A stretch of DNA of 64,000 nt, from NCBI RefSeq assembly GCF_001949145.1, contig NW_019091391.1, positions 1,719,445 to 1,783,444 of the forward strand. The letters run 5' to 3'. The notes under the pieces are model-generated. The model ran no database searches and was not told the origin of the DNA. It saw nothing but the letters and a program-made list of their open reading frames with translations. The stretch comes from Acanthaster planci. Lineage: Eukaryota; Echinodermata; Asteroidea; Valvatida; Acanthasteridae. Both the position numbers and the translations under genes were made by a program. Positions 9,621-23,346 of the stretch are shown in pieces. Numbering within the stretch: position 1 is the stretch's first letter; every line of letters begins with the position of its first letter.

Positions 9621-11900
9621 GTAAGTTAAATAACAGGATCATACATCCCGTTATTATTTTTTACTTTCTCCCGTCCGGTATGCAGATATAATCACATTTC
9701 GCTCAGCTGGTCAGCCTTTTCTGGCAGTAGCAGGAAATCGCATGGCTCGTGCTGAGATTTTTTCCCGAGGGCAAAAAAACCGCTTGACGCAGCTCGAGTT
9801 TTGATATAGTCACAGGAAAAAAAAACAGATTGCTCCGGAATCCGAAGGATGAGAGCGTTACCAACGAGATAAAACAGATGATCGCCGAGACTGGGATGAA
9901 ATGTTGATCCCCGGAAATAATTTCTTCTAGGGCTGTGTTATTTTTTTTCTGTTTCACTGTTTTTGTATTTAGTTGTCTTCTCCTGAGTTGCTCTAGAACA
10001 GTATTGATCAGTACTATGAGTACGCTTTCTATTTCGCAATTGGCATTAATGGTACTGTATACCAAACTACATATAAATTGTTTGGATAAATCGAAAGGTA
10101 CAAACAACGTTCTTCAAAGATAGCTGACAAATTTTGATACTTCCTGGCTACATTTTTGTTCTCCTGTATGTTAGTTGTGCAGGAGTTCTCCGCAAACCAA
10201 ACGACAACTTAAATCCCTGGAGAGGTTTTCTACGTAATATTGGTTTTGCCCTGACTAAATGCCTTGCGTTATTTTGTTAGTGTGTTTATCTAGTTTCACT
10301 TGTATTTGCGAAGAAAGAATAGCAAATCTAACGTCTTGGGGAAATATCCAACCATCGGCCCAAACATGCGGGGAAAACCTGCCAACCCCCCGGGCGATAG
10401 GCTTTCCAGACCAAACTTTGGGAAGCCTGGCGTGAAATACGGACGGCGTGGTCTCGCGATCAACTCTTTTCATCACCTTTGTTTCCACTAAAATAGCAAA
10501 GAGAACGGGGAAAAGTCTGAAGCCGTGTTGAGCGAGGTGGGCCAGCACTGGCCCCGTGAAATTAAGGAACTCCCGACCCTCTTGTCAAAAATAGAGGGTC
10601 TTTCAGCGCGAAGGGCCGGTAACAGGAAATCTTTTCTCCCCGTCAAACGAACCATGAACCAGCCAGGGCTTGTTTTTCACCAATTAGACCTCAGCATCTG
10701 CCCCGCGACCTCGCGGTGTGGTCCCCCTCAAGTTCCTTCGTACTTTCCCCTGGACCATGGAGTGGAGCGATTTCTATGACTGTTTGGACACAAATTTTGT
10801 ATTTGATGCACCGCAGGCCGATTCTCACCTGGGAATTTATTCATTGGGATTGCGGTTGAATGAGTTGAAAGTCCGTTATTGTCTGGTAACCCTATAAAAC
10901 TTGAATGCTAAGTCCACAAAGCGAAGAAGTTTTTGTCTGGGACTTGCAAGCGTGTGGTTTGCTTGGGTGAAATGTAATCCACATTGAGTCCGCAACGTGA
11001 CGGAGTTTACCCCAGAACGCGGCGAAACTTTTTTAGGGGGGGGGCACTTTTTTTAAAAGTATTGTTGCGAATTTGTAACACGGCCAAAATCGGTTTCTTG
11101 ATTTTGGGTCCGACGTGGGTCTAATTACCGTGAGAAATGGAGCAGCGTGATTGAGGATTTGGACAGTTGTTGTCAACATCACGGCCCGGTTTTTGTCCAA
11201 GACCATTAGTGCACTTTTTCTTTTTCACCACAAACTTGAACTGGCAGGTGGCTTGACAAAATAGATGGCCGAATACCTCAATTCCCAATTGTGTTGTACC
11301 CTCCCACACTAAAAAGCACCGCCAGGTGGATAAGAAAAGAACAAGACATCAATTCCTGTCAAGCCCGCCCATAAATCCTGGGCGGGTTTGGTGCGGCAGG
11401 TAAACCTTCAAGGACTGTGGACTTTTTAAGCACATTGATCAATCCATCAACGGTTTCATAAAAAGCAGTTCGAATGGAGAAAATTGGTCCCCAAGCCAAT
11501 ACTGATGGACGGGATGGTTTCCTTGCCGAAGTGGCGGGTCTTGGATTTTTTTGTTCCCGAATCATGTGTTTGTAGCACATGGAGTCTTTGTAATTGCTCC
11601 ATGGGTGCCCCGGGAAAACACAGCCGGCAAGTGGAAAATAATTTTTGAAAACCATTTGGTTGCCACGTTCTGCGCTGTAGGTACAGAGCTCCTGGGGTTT
11701 TTTTGACTGCGGGGAAGGACTTGACCGTTGACAGAGCAGTTCTGCAACACTTTTTCGCAGGAAATTACCGAGTAAATATCTTTGGGCACTCGGTGGGTAG
11801 GAGTGGTTTGAGTTGGCCCATGGTTGGCCTGGGCACAGCGCTTGGCTTCGAGGGAGAAAAATTCTTGCAGTTCTCGTTTTTCACTATCACCAGGCTTGCG
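9621..11900. other. CpG-rich 5' part of presumed intron
   Basis: This segment keeps the high CpG density of the promoter side, for example at 10360-10470 and 10985-11180. A T-run plus G-run couplet lies at 11029-11044. Open frames of 80-130 codons occur on both strands over the same bases at 11359-12020 and have no recognisable domain. It may carry proximal regulatory elements. Confidence 0.35.
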
Positions 11901-14900
11901 TTCCAGGACAGAATTCACAATACAGGTAGACTTACCTCTAAGTCTAAGTTTAACTTGCAAAAGGGGAACTTTTTAGCTGTACTTGAAAAGAACACCACTT
12001 TAAAAAAGAAACAGAAGTGATTGCATAAGTGACCCCAGGAATTTCCAGTGTGAACATTAACCTGAGTTGAGTCAAAGCACAAGTTTCAAGTTTTGTGATT
12101 AAACTTTTGCTTCATTTGTTTGATTTCACTGAATTCTTAATGCAGTCTGTGCTGTGGGGAGGACTAGATAAGACTGTTAGATAATTAGTTGCAAGTGAAT
12201 TAAGGAAAGAAGTCGACCTAAAATGCCAACGCAAATAGGTCAGTGGATGTGATTGAGGAGGGGGCCTAACAACGCCTTGTTAAATGGCCTTATGGGCCTG
12301 TCAAAGCCTTAAAACCTGTTTACAAGCCTCTGCCAATATTTGGCCGAATTACTAACTGTGAATGGTTGTAGGCACACAAGGGGGGGTGTTCTAGTGCATT
12401 AGAGTCATAAATGGGGGCAAGTGGGTAAATATTTTGAAGGGGTGGGAGAGTATGCACATGTGGGTTTAATGTTGATATTAGACTCAAGCCAGGAGTTTTT
12501 ATACTTGAACGAAATGAAACGTACTGTGTGGGATGGTCTTACCACTGCTAAGTGAACATTTTTGAGTATCTCAAAGATAAAATGCAGTGGTGTTGATCAT
12601 GTGATAGACTTCCTACACACACTCACCTGCAAAATGTACATGTACACAGGTCAAACAGTAGCAAATGAGCAGTGACCAAAATCTAGAATTGCAGAAGGGC
12701 TGAGTGTCATGTGACCAGGAACACCCTTCTAATTGGCTAACCACTCAGAGATTATTTTCCAATCAGCATGCATAGCTTGTGGCTCATTGCTCCTTGTGTG
12801 CGCGCAGTCAATGACAGGCTAACCACCAAGTGACACGGGTAAAATATGGGGCTGAACTTTGGAAAGACCATTGTCTGCTGCAGATGTGACTTTTTCAGAG
12901 AAATGTTTTTGAGGGTTGAGAAGAAAGGCAGGATTGGTACCTGTGGTTCATAGTTATCAGTCAAAATTTTTTAAAAATCTGATACACTCATGAACTGCCA
13001 CCACATCCGCTTCTGAAACAAAACCTGCAAATAAAGACTCAAAGTGTTTAGGGAATTGATCTGTGTTTGTTTTAAACCTGTTTGTGTCAGCTTGTATGGG
13101 AGATAATCTGTTTTATTGATCTTGCTTTGTTGATTTTGTCAGATTGAATTCTGAAAATAAAGGGGTAGACTTATGTACTTGCATGCATTTGAACAAACTT
13201 CACAAGAAGGCAATGTTTGCTTGCATTTTTATTATCACATTTCCATGATAAATACAACTTTTCAACCAACATGCTAGCAAATGGTTCTTATCGACGGAAT
13301 AGGTTTGTTGCTTCAAACGTTAGTTTTTTAAAGATATAATTAGGCCTACACACTTCCCAGTAAAAAACCAATCTAATTATGTTTCCATTTTGTCTGAATA
13401 TAAATGAAAGTTTTAGTATTTATTCTTTGGCAAAAAGTGCACTCTGGGATTTCTAATGCTCAACCGGAATACGTGTAGACACTTGATTCATCATGAAATG
13501 CTCTTTGGTCGTCAGGGTTTTACAGATACTTGGTGCAGCGGTTTTTTTCTGGTTGAAAGTTTTCAAAACACATTTTGACAAATACAAAAGAAGACTGGAA
13601 CTGTTTTGCATACCCGGATCTTCCCATCCAATAAGAGAAATATGTGGGCCTTCCTTTACACTTATGTTTATGCTTTGCTTCAGATTATGGAATTTGTAAG
13701 AATTTAGTGACTCAATAGTTCTATTCTGAGAAGATATAATCCTGCTACACATTTAGTCAACCAGCTTTGATCATACTTTCAAATTCATATCAATCATTCA
13801 AATTCTTATTGACCAGACAGTGAGCTTGGTTAGTGGTTGGTGACCATTGCAATAGCGGACAGGTTTTCCTGTCTGTGACTCATTGACGGTTATGCCTGCA
13901 TGAGCTCTTTGATCTCTGTTTCTGTAGTTTCATGTTCCATTTTTAGCCAGACTCTGCTCAGTTGTGGGTAATGTCCTGTGCTGATGTAAGTTCTGTTCAA
14001 CCATGCTTAAACTTTGTGACAGTTCTGTCCAGTCTGGGGGTTGAGGCTGAGCATGCTTGCTGTACAACGGGGCCAACTCTCCAAAAACTGTAAATTATTT
14101 TTATCAAATATATGTCATTATCTCGGGTCTGTTTGATAGCACAAACTGCAAGGTTCTGTGTTATCTCGCCTACTCGTGAGTAGGCACACATTTGTTCATA
14201 ATTCCAAGGAGGTTTTTGCCTACCACAAAAAATGACAAACCTGTCTTGTGTTGGTCACCAGAGCCCCTTAAACCCAAACATTGTAAGTTTTGTTTACGCT
14301 TCTCCTGAATGGTGGAAATTCTTCAGGAGAGACTGGAAAGTGTCAATAACCTTCAAGTTAAAGGGACAAGCTCAGTAACGCTTTAAGTAATTTGCAAGCC
14401 CTGATCAAAATTCTCTAGTCTGGTTCTGGATTGGGCGAGTCAGGGACAGCTTCTGTGTGGTACGTGAGATGAGGATCCATTCCGACCTCAAGTAAGCTTG
14501 GTGAAAATCACTCATTTGCCCTTCCCCAATAGAGTTAATTATCACAGAGGTATCAGAATTCTCCAGTAGCCATAAAAGCTGCTTTTATGGGCTGTAAAAT
14601 TGCAAATATTTTCTTTACATTATCTTTATTGGGACATCCAGGAGTACTGAATCTGAAGGTGTCTTTCATCATCACACCCCTTGCTCCTGCTCCAGCTGGT
14701 CAAATTACGAAGCATGTAATTGGTCAGATTAAAAGCTCCTTGCAGTATTGGGAGCTAAATGTATTATTGCTTGCTGTCAAGGCCAGCCTTTAGTGTTTCC
14801 TCCAAAATACTGTCCTCTGGCTCTCCAGCAACATGTAAGTTTATTTTAGGCCTGTACTTAACAAATCCATACATGTGACCAGCTCTAGAAAAATGGGTAA

Positions 14901-17900
14901 TATTAAAGTCACCGGATTCAGGTTATAATTCTGTACATCAAAAGCTACAATTTGATATATGAATGACCCCTGTAGTGCGCTGCGTTCCAGAGATATAGGA
15001 GCATTTTTATGTTTTCAGATTCAATTAAAGCACTTTTCGAGAGAAAGCTCATAAAAAGGAGTACTTAGAAACAAAATGCCTCAGGGGATTTCTTACTAAA
15101 TGATCAATTTTGCATCTTTATTCATCGATATCCATGTTTGTAGTCACAAATTCTGAAAATAGAAATATTATTGAAGCTATTAAAGGAAAAAACACAAAAA
15201 TCACATTTTTGAAGACATTTTGCCTTCTTCAAATAAAACAGGCCATTACGTATTTTGGCATTCCACGACTGAATACCATTTTTTGCAGAGTGGGTTACAT
15301 ATCCTGGCAAACTACTACTAGCAACTGTCTGGCACAAAGTAACACCTAATCAGTCCTGAAGTTTGTCAACCACAAGTGAAGCATTAATTCCTAGAAATCA
15401 CTTTTTAAGGGTGCCAACCCTGTTTGGACCAGATGGTCAATTTGTTATACACAGCCTTCATAGTATGGGCTTTCATCTGGAGTGATTGATGCTAGTCGTA
15501 AAAACATTAAAAAAGTGACTCAACAATGACAGGATTTAAAATATTGTTAGTGTCACATGACTTCCAACCTAATGTCGCCTGACAACTGATCACCAGCCAT
15601 AAAGTGCAAGCTTTTTAGCTACAGTAGGCAAAGATTGAATATTAACCAAATTCTTGATGAATCTCGACTCATTGTAACTCGACACCAAAGAGACATTTTA
15701 ACAGACACTCATACCTAAAAGTATGAGTAATTTTTTTTTCTTTTATGACCGAGGTAGGTGTGATAATCTGATCTACTTGTCTTCATCAGACTTGAAATCA
15801 GTCATGGTCTTTGTTCCAGGGTGGAATATAATCAAAATTTACAGGCATTTGTGCAGAAACAAAAGCTTTCCAGTCATAGATGTAAGGAGACACCATAAAA
15901 GGACTGGGGTCACTTCAAAGGTGCATTAAAAAGAGAGATTTGATCCTCTTACAGGCTTCCCCTTGTCTTGTTATCTGCTTAGGTAATTAACTCCCCTTTG
16001 TGTCTGCATATGATAGAGCTAAGAACTAGCCCTAAGATCCTTTCACCGGCCCCCTAATTCTAATTTGTAATGGATTGGGGATCCATGTCTTGGGTTAATT
16101 TACCACACCATCATGCAGGCTGGGCGGAGCTAAACAATCAAATTTATTTATAGGAAAACTGCTTGGCAGAGCATTGTCAATGGACAGGTTTATGATCATA
16201 CAGAGATGGTTGGTTATGGTGGCCATGAATGGACGGGAGGGTCATAAATTTTTCCTTACTTGTCTCAGCAAAAAAAAACATGGACATCAAAGGGCACATT
16301 TTGAACACATGACAAAGAGTTTTTTTTCAGAAAGAAATCTTTTGTTACAAGAAAATTTGCAAAGCTTTTGCATTTTTAAAAAGTCATAACATGAAGACTT
16401 TACTTGCAACATCTGCCTTCTTTTCTGAAGTGGAATTCCTTTTATGTACAATATTAAACACAAGTCATTACTTAATTAAAAGTGTAATAAAACGTAACAG
16501 AAAAACAAACCTTCAAAGAATTTGCAAATGTGAAATTTAGCATGTTTAAAATATGAATGCTTGAAAGTCTTTGTGTTCAATTTAAAAGCGGTAGTTATTC
16601 AATATTTAATTTTGAAGATTATACCATAACTTTTGATACTGTGTTGGCACATACTTCAACCTTTGAAACATATGGTGTGCGCATTTAATTGGTTTCCTTA
16701 TCTAATGGTTCATGATACTTGATACTTTCTGCCCTCTCGGAAGCTAAAATAATGAGATAAAAACTGAGCATGATATATACAGTCTGAATACAAACCCCTA
16801 GGAACACTCAACATTCCTTTGGCGTTCTGTAACCTGAAAAATGTCAAACAAAGAAGCCAAACCAGGCTTCTCTGTTGCATGTTTGCTCTGTGGATTGTTA
16901 CAACATGTGTAAGATATCTATAGAAAAAACGAAAAGAAAAACACAAGAAGAAGAGGCCTGTTTAATTAAATTTTTCTGTTACCACATGCCCTGCTCGATG
17001 ACGGAATTAGGATCGTGTCTGACGTTAAAAGTGTGTCTTCGTTTGATACCTGCAGCGAGTGCGGTAATAGATGTGCTGTTGTAGCGCCGATGAGATATGA
17101 AATAATACGAGGGGCCACAACTAAGGTTGAAGCATCAAAGCTTTATGCCGAACAATGATACGCAGGGATTGAATGGAGGAAGCTGAGATTCAGTGTCCTA
17201 AACTCCGGCAACCATCTTGAAGGTCGTTACTTTGCTCCACAGGTATAGCCATGTGTAGACTCTTTTTCAGTAGTTGAAACTGAAGACCCCTCTGAGATGA
17301 CAGTCATGCATGGCATCTGTTGGACGGACTGTTGTCCCTCATTGGCTACTTTTTTCCCTCGTCTTTCCTTGTTCCACCCCTGCCCCTTTTCTCATAAACA
17401 CACGAATTTACAGAGCATTTAACTTGAGTAAAAATATTTATAACATTGAGCATCTAGAACATAGGAAAAAAAACTCTTACATATTAGTGTATGCACCGCA
17501 CATTTGTCGGGACTCCTTTGGGCCCCCCAAGACAGTCAAAAATCAATCACCGCATCCCAGCTCCTGTGACAAATGCTGTGATTGGATCAATGTGCATAAA
17601 TTTGAAGCTTGGACTGGTATGATGTATTGTAGGCATTACACTAGGAAGCCCGAAGGCCAATTTAACTAACTTGTGTAAGATGATGGGAAATCACTTGCAT
17701 GTTAACAGGCGATGTACAGTGAGCTTTTACGTGATGGAGTGACATGACATTATGAAGGAGACATGTTGACCCTATTGGGACATCAAAATTGTAGTACCAG
17801 TCATGCAAAATATTTTGGAGTCACTCCTAAGAAACGAACATTAGTTTTACAGCACCATGTATTAAAAAAGGTGTAAAAGTGTATTCAAGAAATTTGTATA

Positions 17901-20060
17901 AAAAAGAGGTCTGGTGGTAAACAAGAACTGTTTAAACTGAGAAGTCATGACGTGCCCTGCCATCCGTCTCCCATGCATACAGGCCCTAAAAGTATTGTCT
18001 TAATTTTCCACACGTTTCATGATGAGATCGGTAAATTTGTGCTCAAATCCACTTGTGCGGGAGCATGCGTGCACATGCATACATGTACCGTACATGTGCA
18101 TTACTAAACATGCTACTTAAAATAGTCCATTTGAGAAATTCCTAATTGATGAACTTTGTTTTGAAAAGATTCAGGTTGTCCTAACTGCATACTGTTGACT
18201 ATTTTTTCAACATAAGTACGTGTATGTGTGATGCTAATAGTGTTTTGATTTAAAATTACACATTGGTTCTTCAGTGCTTAGTTCTCTGTGAAGAGAAGCA
18301 AGCACTGAACCCCTTTAATGCCGAGAAAAACAAACACATCTGCGCATATGCAGGCTCAAACTCCAGATAAATCACTATGACTAAAGCACACACATAAGAT
18401 AAGTCTGAGGTACATTGCACACGCACCGCAGGTTTGTTTCAAACTGACCTAGCTTCTTTCTTTCTTTTCGCTCTCTGTTCTCTGTCTCTCCGTCTCCGCG
18501 CCCCATGCAGGACCAGGGTTTGGCGTCCGTTCCTATTGATTTTTTCCCCCCTGTATCTCCGCAGTTGTTTCATGCTCTCCTGAGGTCATTTCACTGTCTT
18601 TTTCTCCAAATGGATTTGGCTGTTTGTTGTTGTAATGTATGGATTTAGGAAACTCGAGAGCCAGTGCACATGAGGGGAACAAGTTAGGAATGACAACTAG
18701 GATCGCAAATGAGGTCGACCCCGACAGTTCGCTACACTGTATGGTTTTGTCGAGTTGATGAAGTGAACACATGTTTTCATTGATCTAATGGAAAACGTAA
18801 TAGTCTTTCTTTCTAATTAGTGCTTCACTTTAAGGGGAAAGAAACAACTTAAAAAAGTATCTGTACCTCCGATTTTTGTCCGCTTACAAAGATTCCAGCT
18901 GGGAGAGTTTTACAGTTACGCTTGGCATGACATGCCTTCCTTCCTCCAGTGCTTTTAAAAGCAAAGCAGATAACATGTGGTGATAATTAAAACAGATAGC
19001 CATAAGTGAAATATTAATTACAAAGTGTAAATTACAGAATTTACATGTTGCAGAAAAAGAAATAACAGAAGAAACAAGAGTAGGAAAGAAACAGCTACAT
19101 CTAGCAAGGCAAATGTAACAAAACAAATTTTTCATTTTTTAATGGGAACCGGAACATCTAATTAGTAATGAATAAACTTACTTTGTCAAATTATCATAGG
19201 TACCCTTTTATGCAAGATTTTTTGGGCCGAGATGTTTCGGAGGTGAAATATTTTGCATTTTGCATTGCACACTGTCACCTTTTCTATAGATCTGAAACAA
19301 GTTGATTGAAAATCATCCGTTTGGATGACAAATAGCCATTGGCAGAATCGGCATTGTTTGATTACGGTAATTCACTCACTCCGGACAGCTCTAGTGAAAG
19401 CGCATTCAGGACACACTGTTACTTTGTGGCAAATATGATCTGATCAAAATATAAAAAAGAAAATGTAATTTAATCACTCAGCTAATAAGCTTTCGTTCAG
19501 GGTCCCCAGAATGTGATGGAATTTATTTCAAGTGGTCTGTCGGAAGCACAGGAAAAAAAAATCAAATCATTGGCTGGAACCCTGAGCCTGGCTTGAGGGG
19601 TTGATGGGGGCATACACTCTCTAATCTCTGCTCAGGCCACAGCGTTAAAAGGTCTTGTTGGGTCCCTTAAGTGGAGTGTACTCCGCTGAAAATAATATTG
19701 CTTGGAAGTGCCAATTGCATTGAGTTTCAATAACAAATGAATGAAGGTTCCTTGAAATTGTCCTGCTGATTTTTATTCTTGCTGAACCTTTAAAAAGAAT
19801 GGGTTGATAAATGAATTATTTCATTGTGGAGATGCGGCTACTGACACTCTTTTGTTTAGGTAAAAATTCTGTATATTTTGGTTCCTTTGCTGAAAGACAT
19901 TTAACCTTTTCTTGTACTTAATTGATATTCAACATGCGGAAAATATTAACTTGATTATCAAACTTTTTTATTTACAAGTAGATATTGAATGACTAGAGCT
20001 GAAGGATTTCCATTTTCCCTTTCCGTAAAATGTCCACTGACACATCATACCAGGACAAAA
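11900..20060. other. CpG-poor intronic sequence, no gene seen
   Basis: AT-rich, low-complexity sequence with very few CpG. The main local structures are short perfect inverted repeats: GCCTACTC-GT-GAGTAGGC at 14168-14185 and ACATGTAC-c-GTACATGT at 18081-18097. Frames are all short. No RNA gene or transposon coding sequence was recognised. Confidence 0.4.
18081..18097. repeat. Paired TACATGTA-type palindromes (hairpin)
   Basis: ACATGTAC and GTACATGT flank a single C, so the 17 bases can fold into an 8-bp stem and each half is itself nearly self-complementary. The same arrangement recurs at 24414-24432 and, in a variant form, at 34598-34616. Confidence 0.7.
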
Positions 20061-20078
20061 GAATAAGGATTTTCCATT

Positions 20079-20147
20079 TATGTAACAGGTTTTGCCCTTA
20101 CCCAACGTATATATTGATAAACACTGTATGCTCAGTGCTTGCCCAAG
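20079..20147. repeat. Left direct repeat bracketing the tRNA-like SINE
   Basis: This segment, including GATAAACACTGTATGCTCAG and TTGCCCTTACCCAA, recurs at 20342-20416 in the same orientation with a few substitutions and one small insertion (acatgt) in the right copy. On the minus strand it lies directly downstream of the tRNA-like unit, so it is the likely tail of the SINE. Confidence 0.8.
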
Positions 20148-20171
20148 AGCTTGCGAAAAAAATTCTCAAGC

Positions 20172-20249
20172 TTACTCGGGTGGGACTCGAACCCACGACC
20201 TCCTGCTTACTAGTGCGGACATCTTAACCACTCGACCAATGAGCTTGCC
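20172..20249 (-). mobile_element. tRNA-derived SINE head (A and B boxes intact)
   Basis: On the minus strand there is an A-box-like TGGTCGAGTGG (complement of 20228-20238) and a perfect B box GGTTCGAGTCC (complement of 20183-20193), 45 bases apart as in a tRNA. The T arm pairs perfectly (GTGGG/CCCAC). The acceptor and anticodon stems pair poorly, so this is a SINE head and not a functional tRNA gene. The plus-strand frames across it give GLEPTTS- and GTRTHDLL-like peptides, known spurious translations of such tRNA-like sequence. The head resembles serine/leucine-type tRNAs (GTCGAGTGGTTAAG), but the source tRNA is uncertain. A related tail copy lies upstream on the minus strand at 20342-20416. 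Confidence 0.75.
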
Positions 20250-20341
20250 AGGGTTGGCTGGCCGGTCCGAGTCACCTGAAGCAGCGGGTACGGCAAACTA
20301 TTTTTAATATATATTTTTTTGCGTTGGGGAGATGTTATTTT

Positions 20342-20416
20342 ATATGACAGGTTTCGCCCTTACCCAATGTACATGTATATATTGATAAACACTGTATGCT
20401 CAGTGCTTGTCCGAGA
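20342..20416. repeat. Right direct repeat bracketing the tRNA-like SINE
   Basis: This is the second copy of the repeat at 20079-20147, about 260 bases away. It carries an extra TACATGTA-containing insertion. Beyond both copies there is a further short similarity (ttttccattta at about 20070 and ttttccacttta at about 20425), which might be an imperfect target-site duplication or more of the repeat. Confidence 0.8.
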
Positions 20417-20639
20417 TGGAAGGGTTTTCCACTTTATAAGCTGAAATATCCTTTTATAAGAGGTCATATTATGTGTCCAAATTTAATTTACAACTTTGAA
20501 CTTCTTGTCCAGCACTTTCATTTTTAGAATGTTTCAGAAAAATCCTTTGCAATGTTGATAAATGTATGTGACACAATCATTATCAGTGACCACCAGTTGG
20601 GGCTGAATTTAAAAACTGATCTTACTGTAGACTGTAGTG

Positions 20640-20885
20640 GAAAGCCCTGAGCGGACCACTGAACAAATCTGCCATCCCAGTACCGGCAACAAGACCCTGT
20701 GTTCGACAGTCTCTCAGCTGGCTGAGCAGGGAGCGAGGAGCCACGTAGCTGGAGTGTATGGCTTCCTAGCTAGGGGGGATGACCTCCTTGGAGTAAAGGC
20801 TCGTGAGCAGCAACCAGGAGGTCTGTCTCCCCTCATCGTCCCAGCTCAATCCAGAATCTGTTTTACCGGGGTTAAACTTTAGTTG
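20640..20885. other. GC-richer island within AT-rich intron; not identified
   Basis: About 245 bases are distinctly richer in G and C than either side and hold an 81-codon open frame on the plus strand. It could be a noncoding exon, a decayed repeat or a conserved element. I see no domain and no clean pair of splice sites. Confidence 0.3.
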
Positions 20886-21448
20886 TCCCATGAGAGATGA
20901 AATTAACTTTGTTCCTGTTTAGGGAGGTGAAAATAAACATGTGGTTTTAGTTTTGGTGTGTTTTTTTAATAATCGCTTGATCCATACATGTAGTCCTACA
21001 AGTTCAAATTTGAAAAATACAGTCACTATACGTCAAACAACAGAGTTGATTTCTGAAACGAGTTTGGCAGATTGATTTTGCTGGACATGACTTATTTTTT
21101 AAATCTAGGGCTTCAGTTAAAAAAATTCATTCATGTTTGTGAAGAAGAGGTTTTAACACATTTTTTTCTTGACATAATGATGCTTTTGTCCACTGATTTT
21201 AAATAGGAAATTAATAATTATTTCTTTACAGTATGCAGACTACTGAATTAGTTTTTATCCCTGTTAAACTGCTCATTTTGTCAATTTACCCTGTTTGATT
21301 CTAAATGTCCAAAATCAGATTTTGATCAGGGTCGATCAAATAGATATGCAATTTATTTATCAGGATCAGTGGAGAAATCTGTTGGAAAAAGCAGAATATT
21401 TGAGTTGGGAGGTATGCTGTCTACATGTACATCTAAGAGAGTGAAAGA

Positions 21449-21569
21449 AAGGACCAGATGTTCGAGGGTAAAATCACTCTGAATTGGAATAGTTTGAAAT
21501 AGAACCCCTTTTAATGAAAACTCGAGTGAAATTTGATCTATTGGATTAAAGAAATTTCATCTGGTCCTT
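21449..21569. mobile_element. Foldback/MITE-like element, 12-bp perfect TIR
   Basis: AAGGACCAGATG at 21449-21460 is repeated as its exact complement at 21558-21569. Internally there are GAGTGAAATTTGATC and TCACTCTGAATT segments that also pair weakly. At 121 bp with no coding capacity it fits a miniature inverted-repeat element. It shares the GAGTGAAATTT core with the foldback at 23347-23512. Confidence 0.55.
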
Positions 21570-23235
21570 AGTGTCAGTCAGATGGAGTGAATTTGCAGTC
21601 GAAGGGAATGGATTTTTAGTCTCTGGAATGTAGAGAGCATGGGACCCCTGCTTATGCCATCTTTTGTATTGACAGCTTGAACCAGGCATTTGGAGTTTTT
21701 CTTTGCCCTGCATCGTGTACCTGTGCTGGACATGCTCAAATTGCCATCAACCAGCTTGTAATGATCTTTACAACCCCTCACAGAAGGGATGGAACAATAA
21801 ACAGATCCTGATGGAAGCAGCCCATTATAAAAATTCCCCTCCCCCCATAAAACAAGGCGATCCTGGCACCGATAACACTCTGACAAATGGTGGTGGTTTG
21901 CACACCTGGGGTTCTAAGAGGAGGAGGTCCTCCGGCTTTGATTGTCTCATGGAGGACAAGGAGGCAGTTGATGCAACCCTGCATTCCAGCTGCTTGCATC
22001 ACACACTATTATAGTGTACCTCATCCTGTTGAGACATCTACCATGCCATTTGTGTATTGTACAGTTGGCATCTTTTGAGATCTCTTTATATGTATAGAAA
22101 CATTAACCTGGAACCTCCCGGATCCTACTTCTCCCAACAGAAAGTTTTGAGGACTTTGTGAGAATGAGGGAGGTTCACATTGACCCAGTCACTATTACAT
22201 ATACCTTGCAAGAAACTTAATGTTTACAGATATTTGAAATACAAGCACTGTAACAACTGTATGAAAATTTTGAACTACAGAAAGGTTGATTTTGTCCTTG
22301 GCTCTGGCAGGAATTCTTGGCAGAAAAAAGGTCATCTGAGTTATTTTGGGATCGGTGTTTGGTTCTCAAAAGGCAAATCAGGATTACAGTGTTAGTGTGA
22401 CAGCGGCCACACAGTAGGGTATTTTCTTATTCAATATATACATGAGGAGATAAAGCATGTAAAGCATGAAACAGTGGATATTTTGAACATGAGGACAGAA
22501 ATAGATGGGATAGCCCTGGGTATTTCAAGGCATATTTGTTTGTTTTCTTAGTAACTTAGTAAATTAAGTTTTCCTATTCTTCAACTACTGGCCTATTTTG
22601 GATTCTTTGGCCCGCAAGAACATATGGTGGCAATGCTGAGAAGTTGACAGGTCATATATACCTTTATGAAGGAGATGGAACCAAAACTCTTAGAAATGAA
22701 ACTCTCATAACGAAGACTGGCCAGACTTGGGAGCCCGGAAACATAATAAAGTTGAGAACAGTTGTTTTTAATAAGAAGAAATGCCTGATGTAAGGAGCTC
22801 CATTTTTTGTGGGGGAAGGGATATATCCTCGGGCAAAGAACATGTAGTTCGTGATTGTGTAAAGGCCAACGCACGCTGCTCGGAGTAAAACTGCTGTGTT
22901 GGGTTGATTGGGATAAGAACGAGTTGGAATGAATGAAATTGAGTTGAGATCACATATCAATTAAATTAATATGATATTAGTATCAGTTGCAAAAGGAGTT
23001 ATTAAAATTTAAATCATGAAAGCAGAATCCTTGACATACTGAGCTGATATTATTACACAGACTTGAGTGGATTTCACAAATCTGCCCTGCACATTGACCA
23101 TAATGCCAGTTATCATGTGAATAGAGATCATGCGTTAACTGTTCTTCACATATTTGCTGCACAGAACCAAGGCATTGATCAATCTGGAGACTGGTAACAT
23201 AGATGTGGGTTCTCAGTTTTTGCTGAGATACATTA

Positions 23236-23290
23236 TGTGCACTGGTAAAGCAGAAGTGTGGTACTCCAAGGGGGTTGGTTCAAACCCCAT
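23236..23290 (+). mobile_element. Degenerate tRNA-derived SINE head (candidate)
   Basis: TGTGCACTGGTAAAGC at 23236-23251 resembles an A box and GGTTCAAACCC at 23277-23287 fits the B-box consensus GGTTCRANNCC, spaced 41 bases apart. The sequence between them is tRNA-like in length. The acceptor stem is not convincing. A foldback element follows within 60 bases; the two may be parts of one composite repeat. Confidence 0.4.
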
Positions 23291-23346
23291 TTTTGCCAAT
23301 ATTCTCTGACCGGTTCTTTCTATTTGAGTGAAAATTTGCTCTCTCT

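Noticed and set aside
20172-20249. A functional tRNA gene
   Set aside because: A and B boxes and the T arm are good, but acceptor and anticodon stems do not pair well and the unit is embedded in repeat sequence.
20030-20307. Plus-strand frames giving GLEPTTS/GTRTHDLL-like peptides
   Set aside because: These are translations of the tRNA-like SINE head on the opposite strand, a known source of false proteins.
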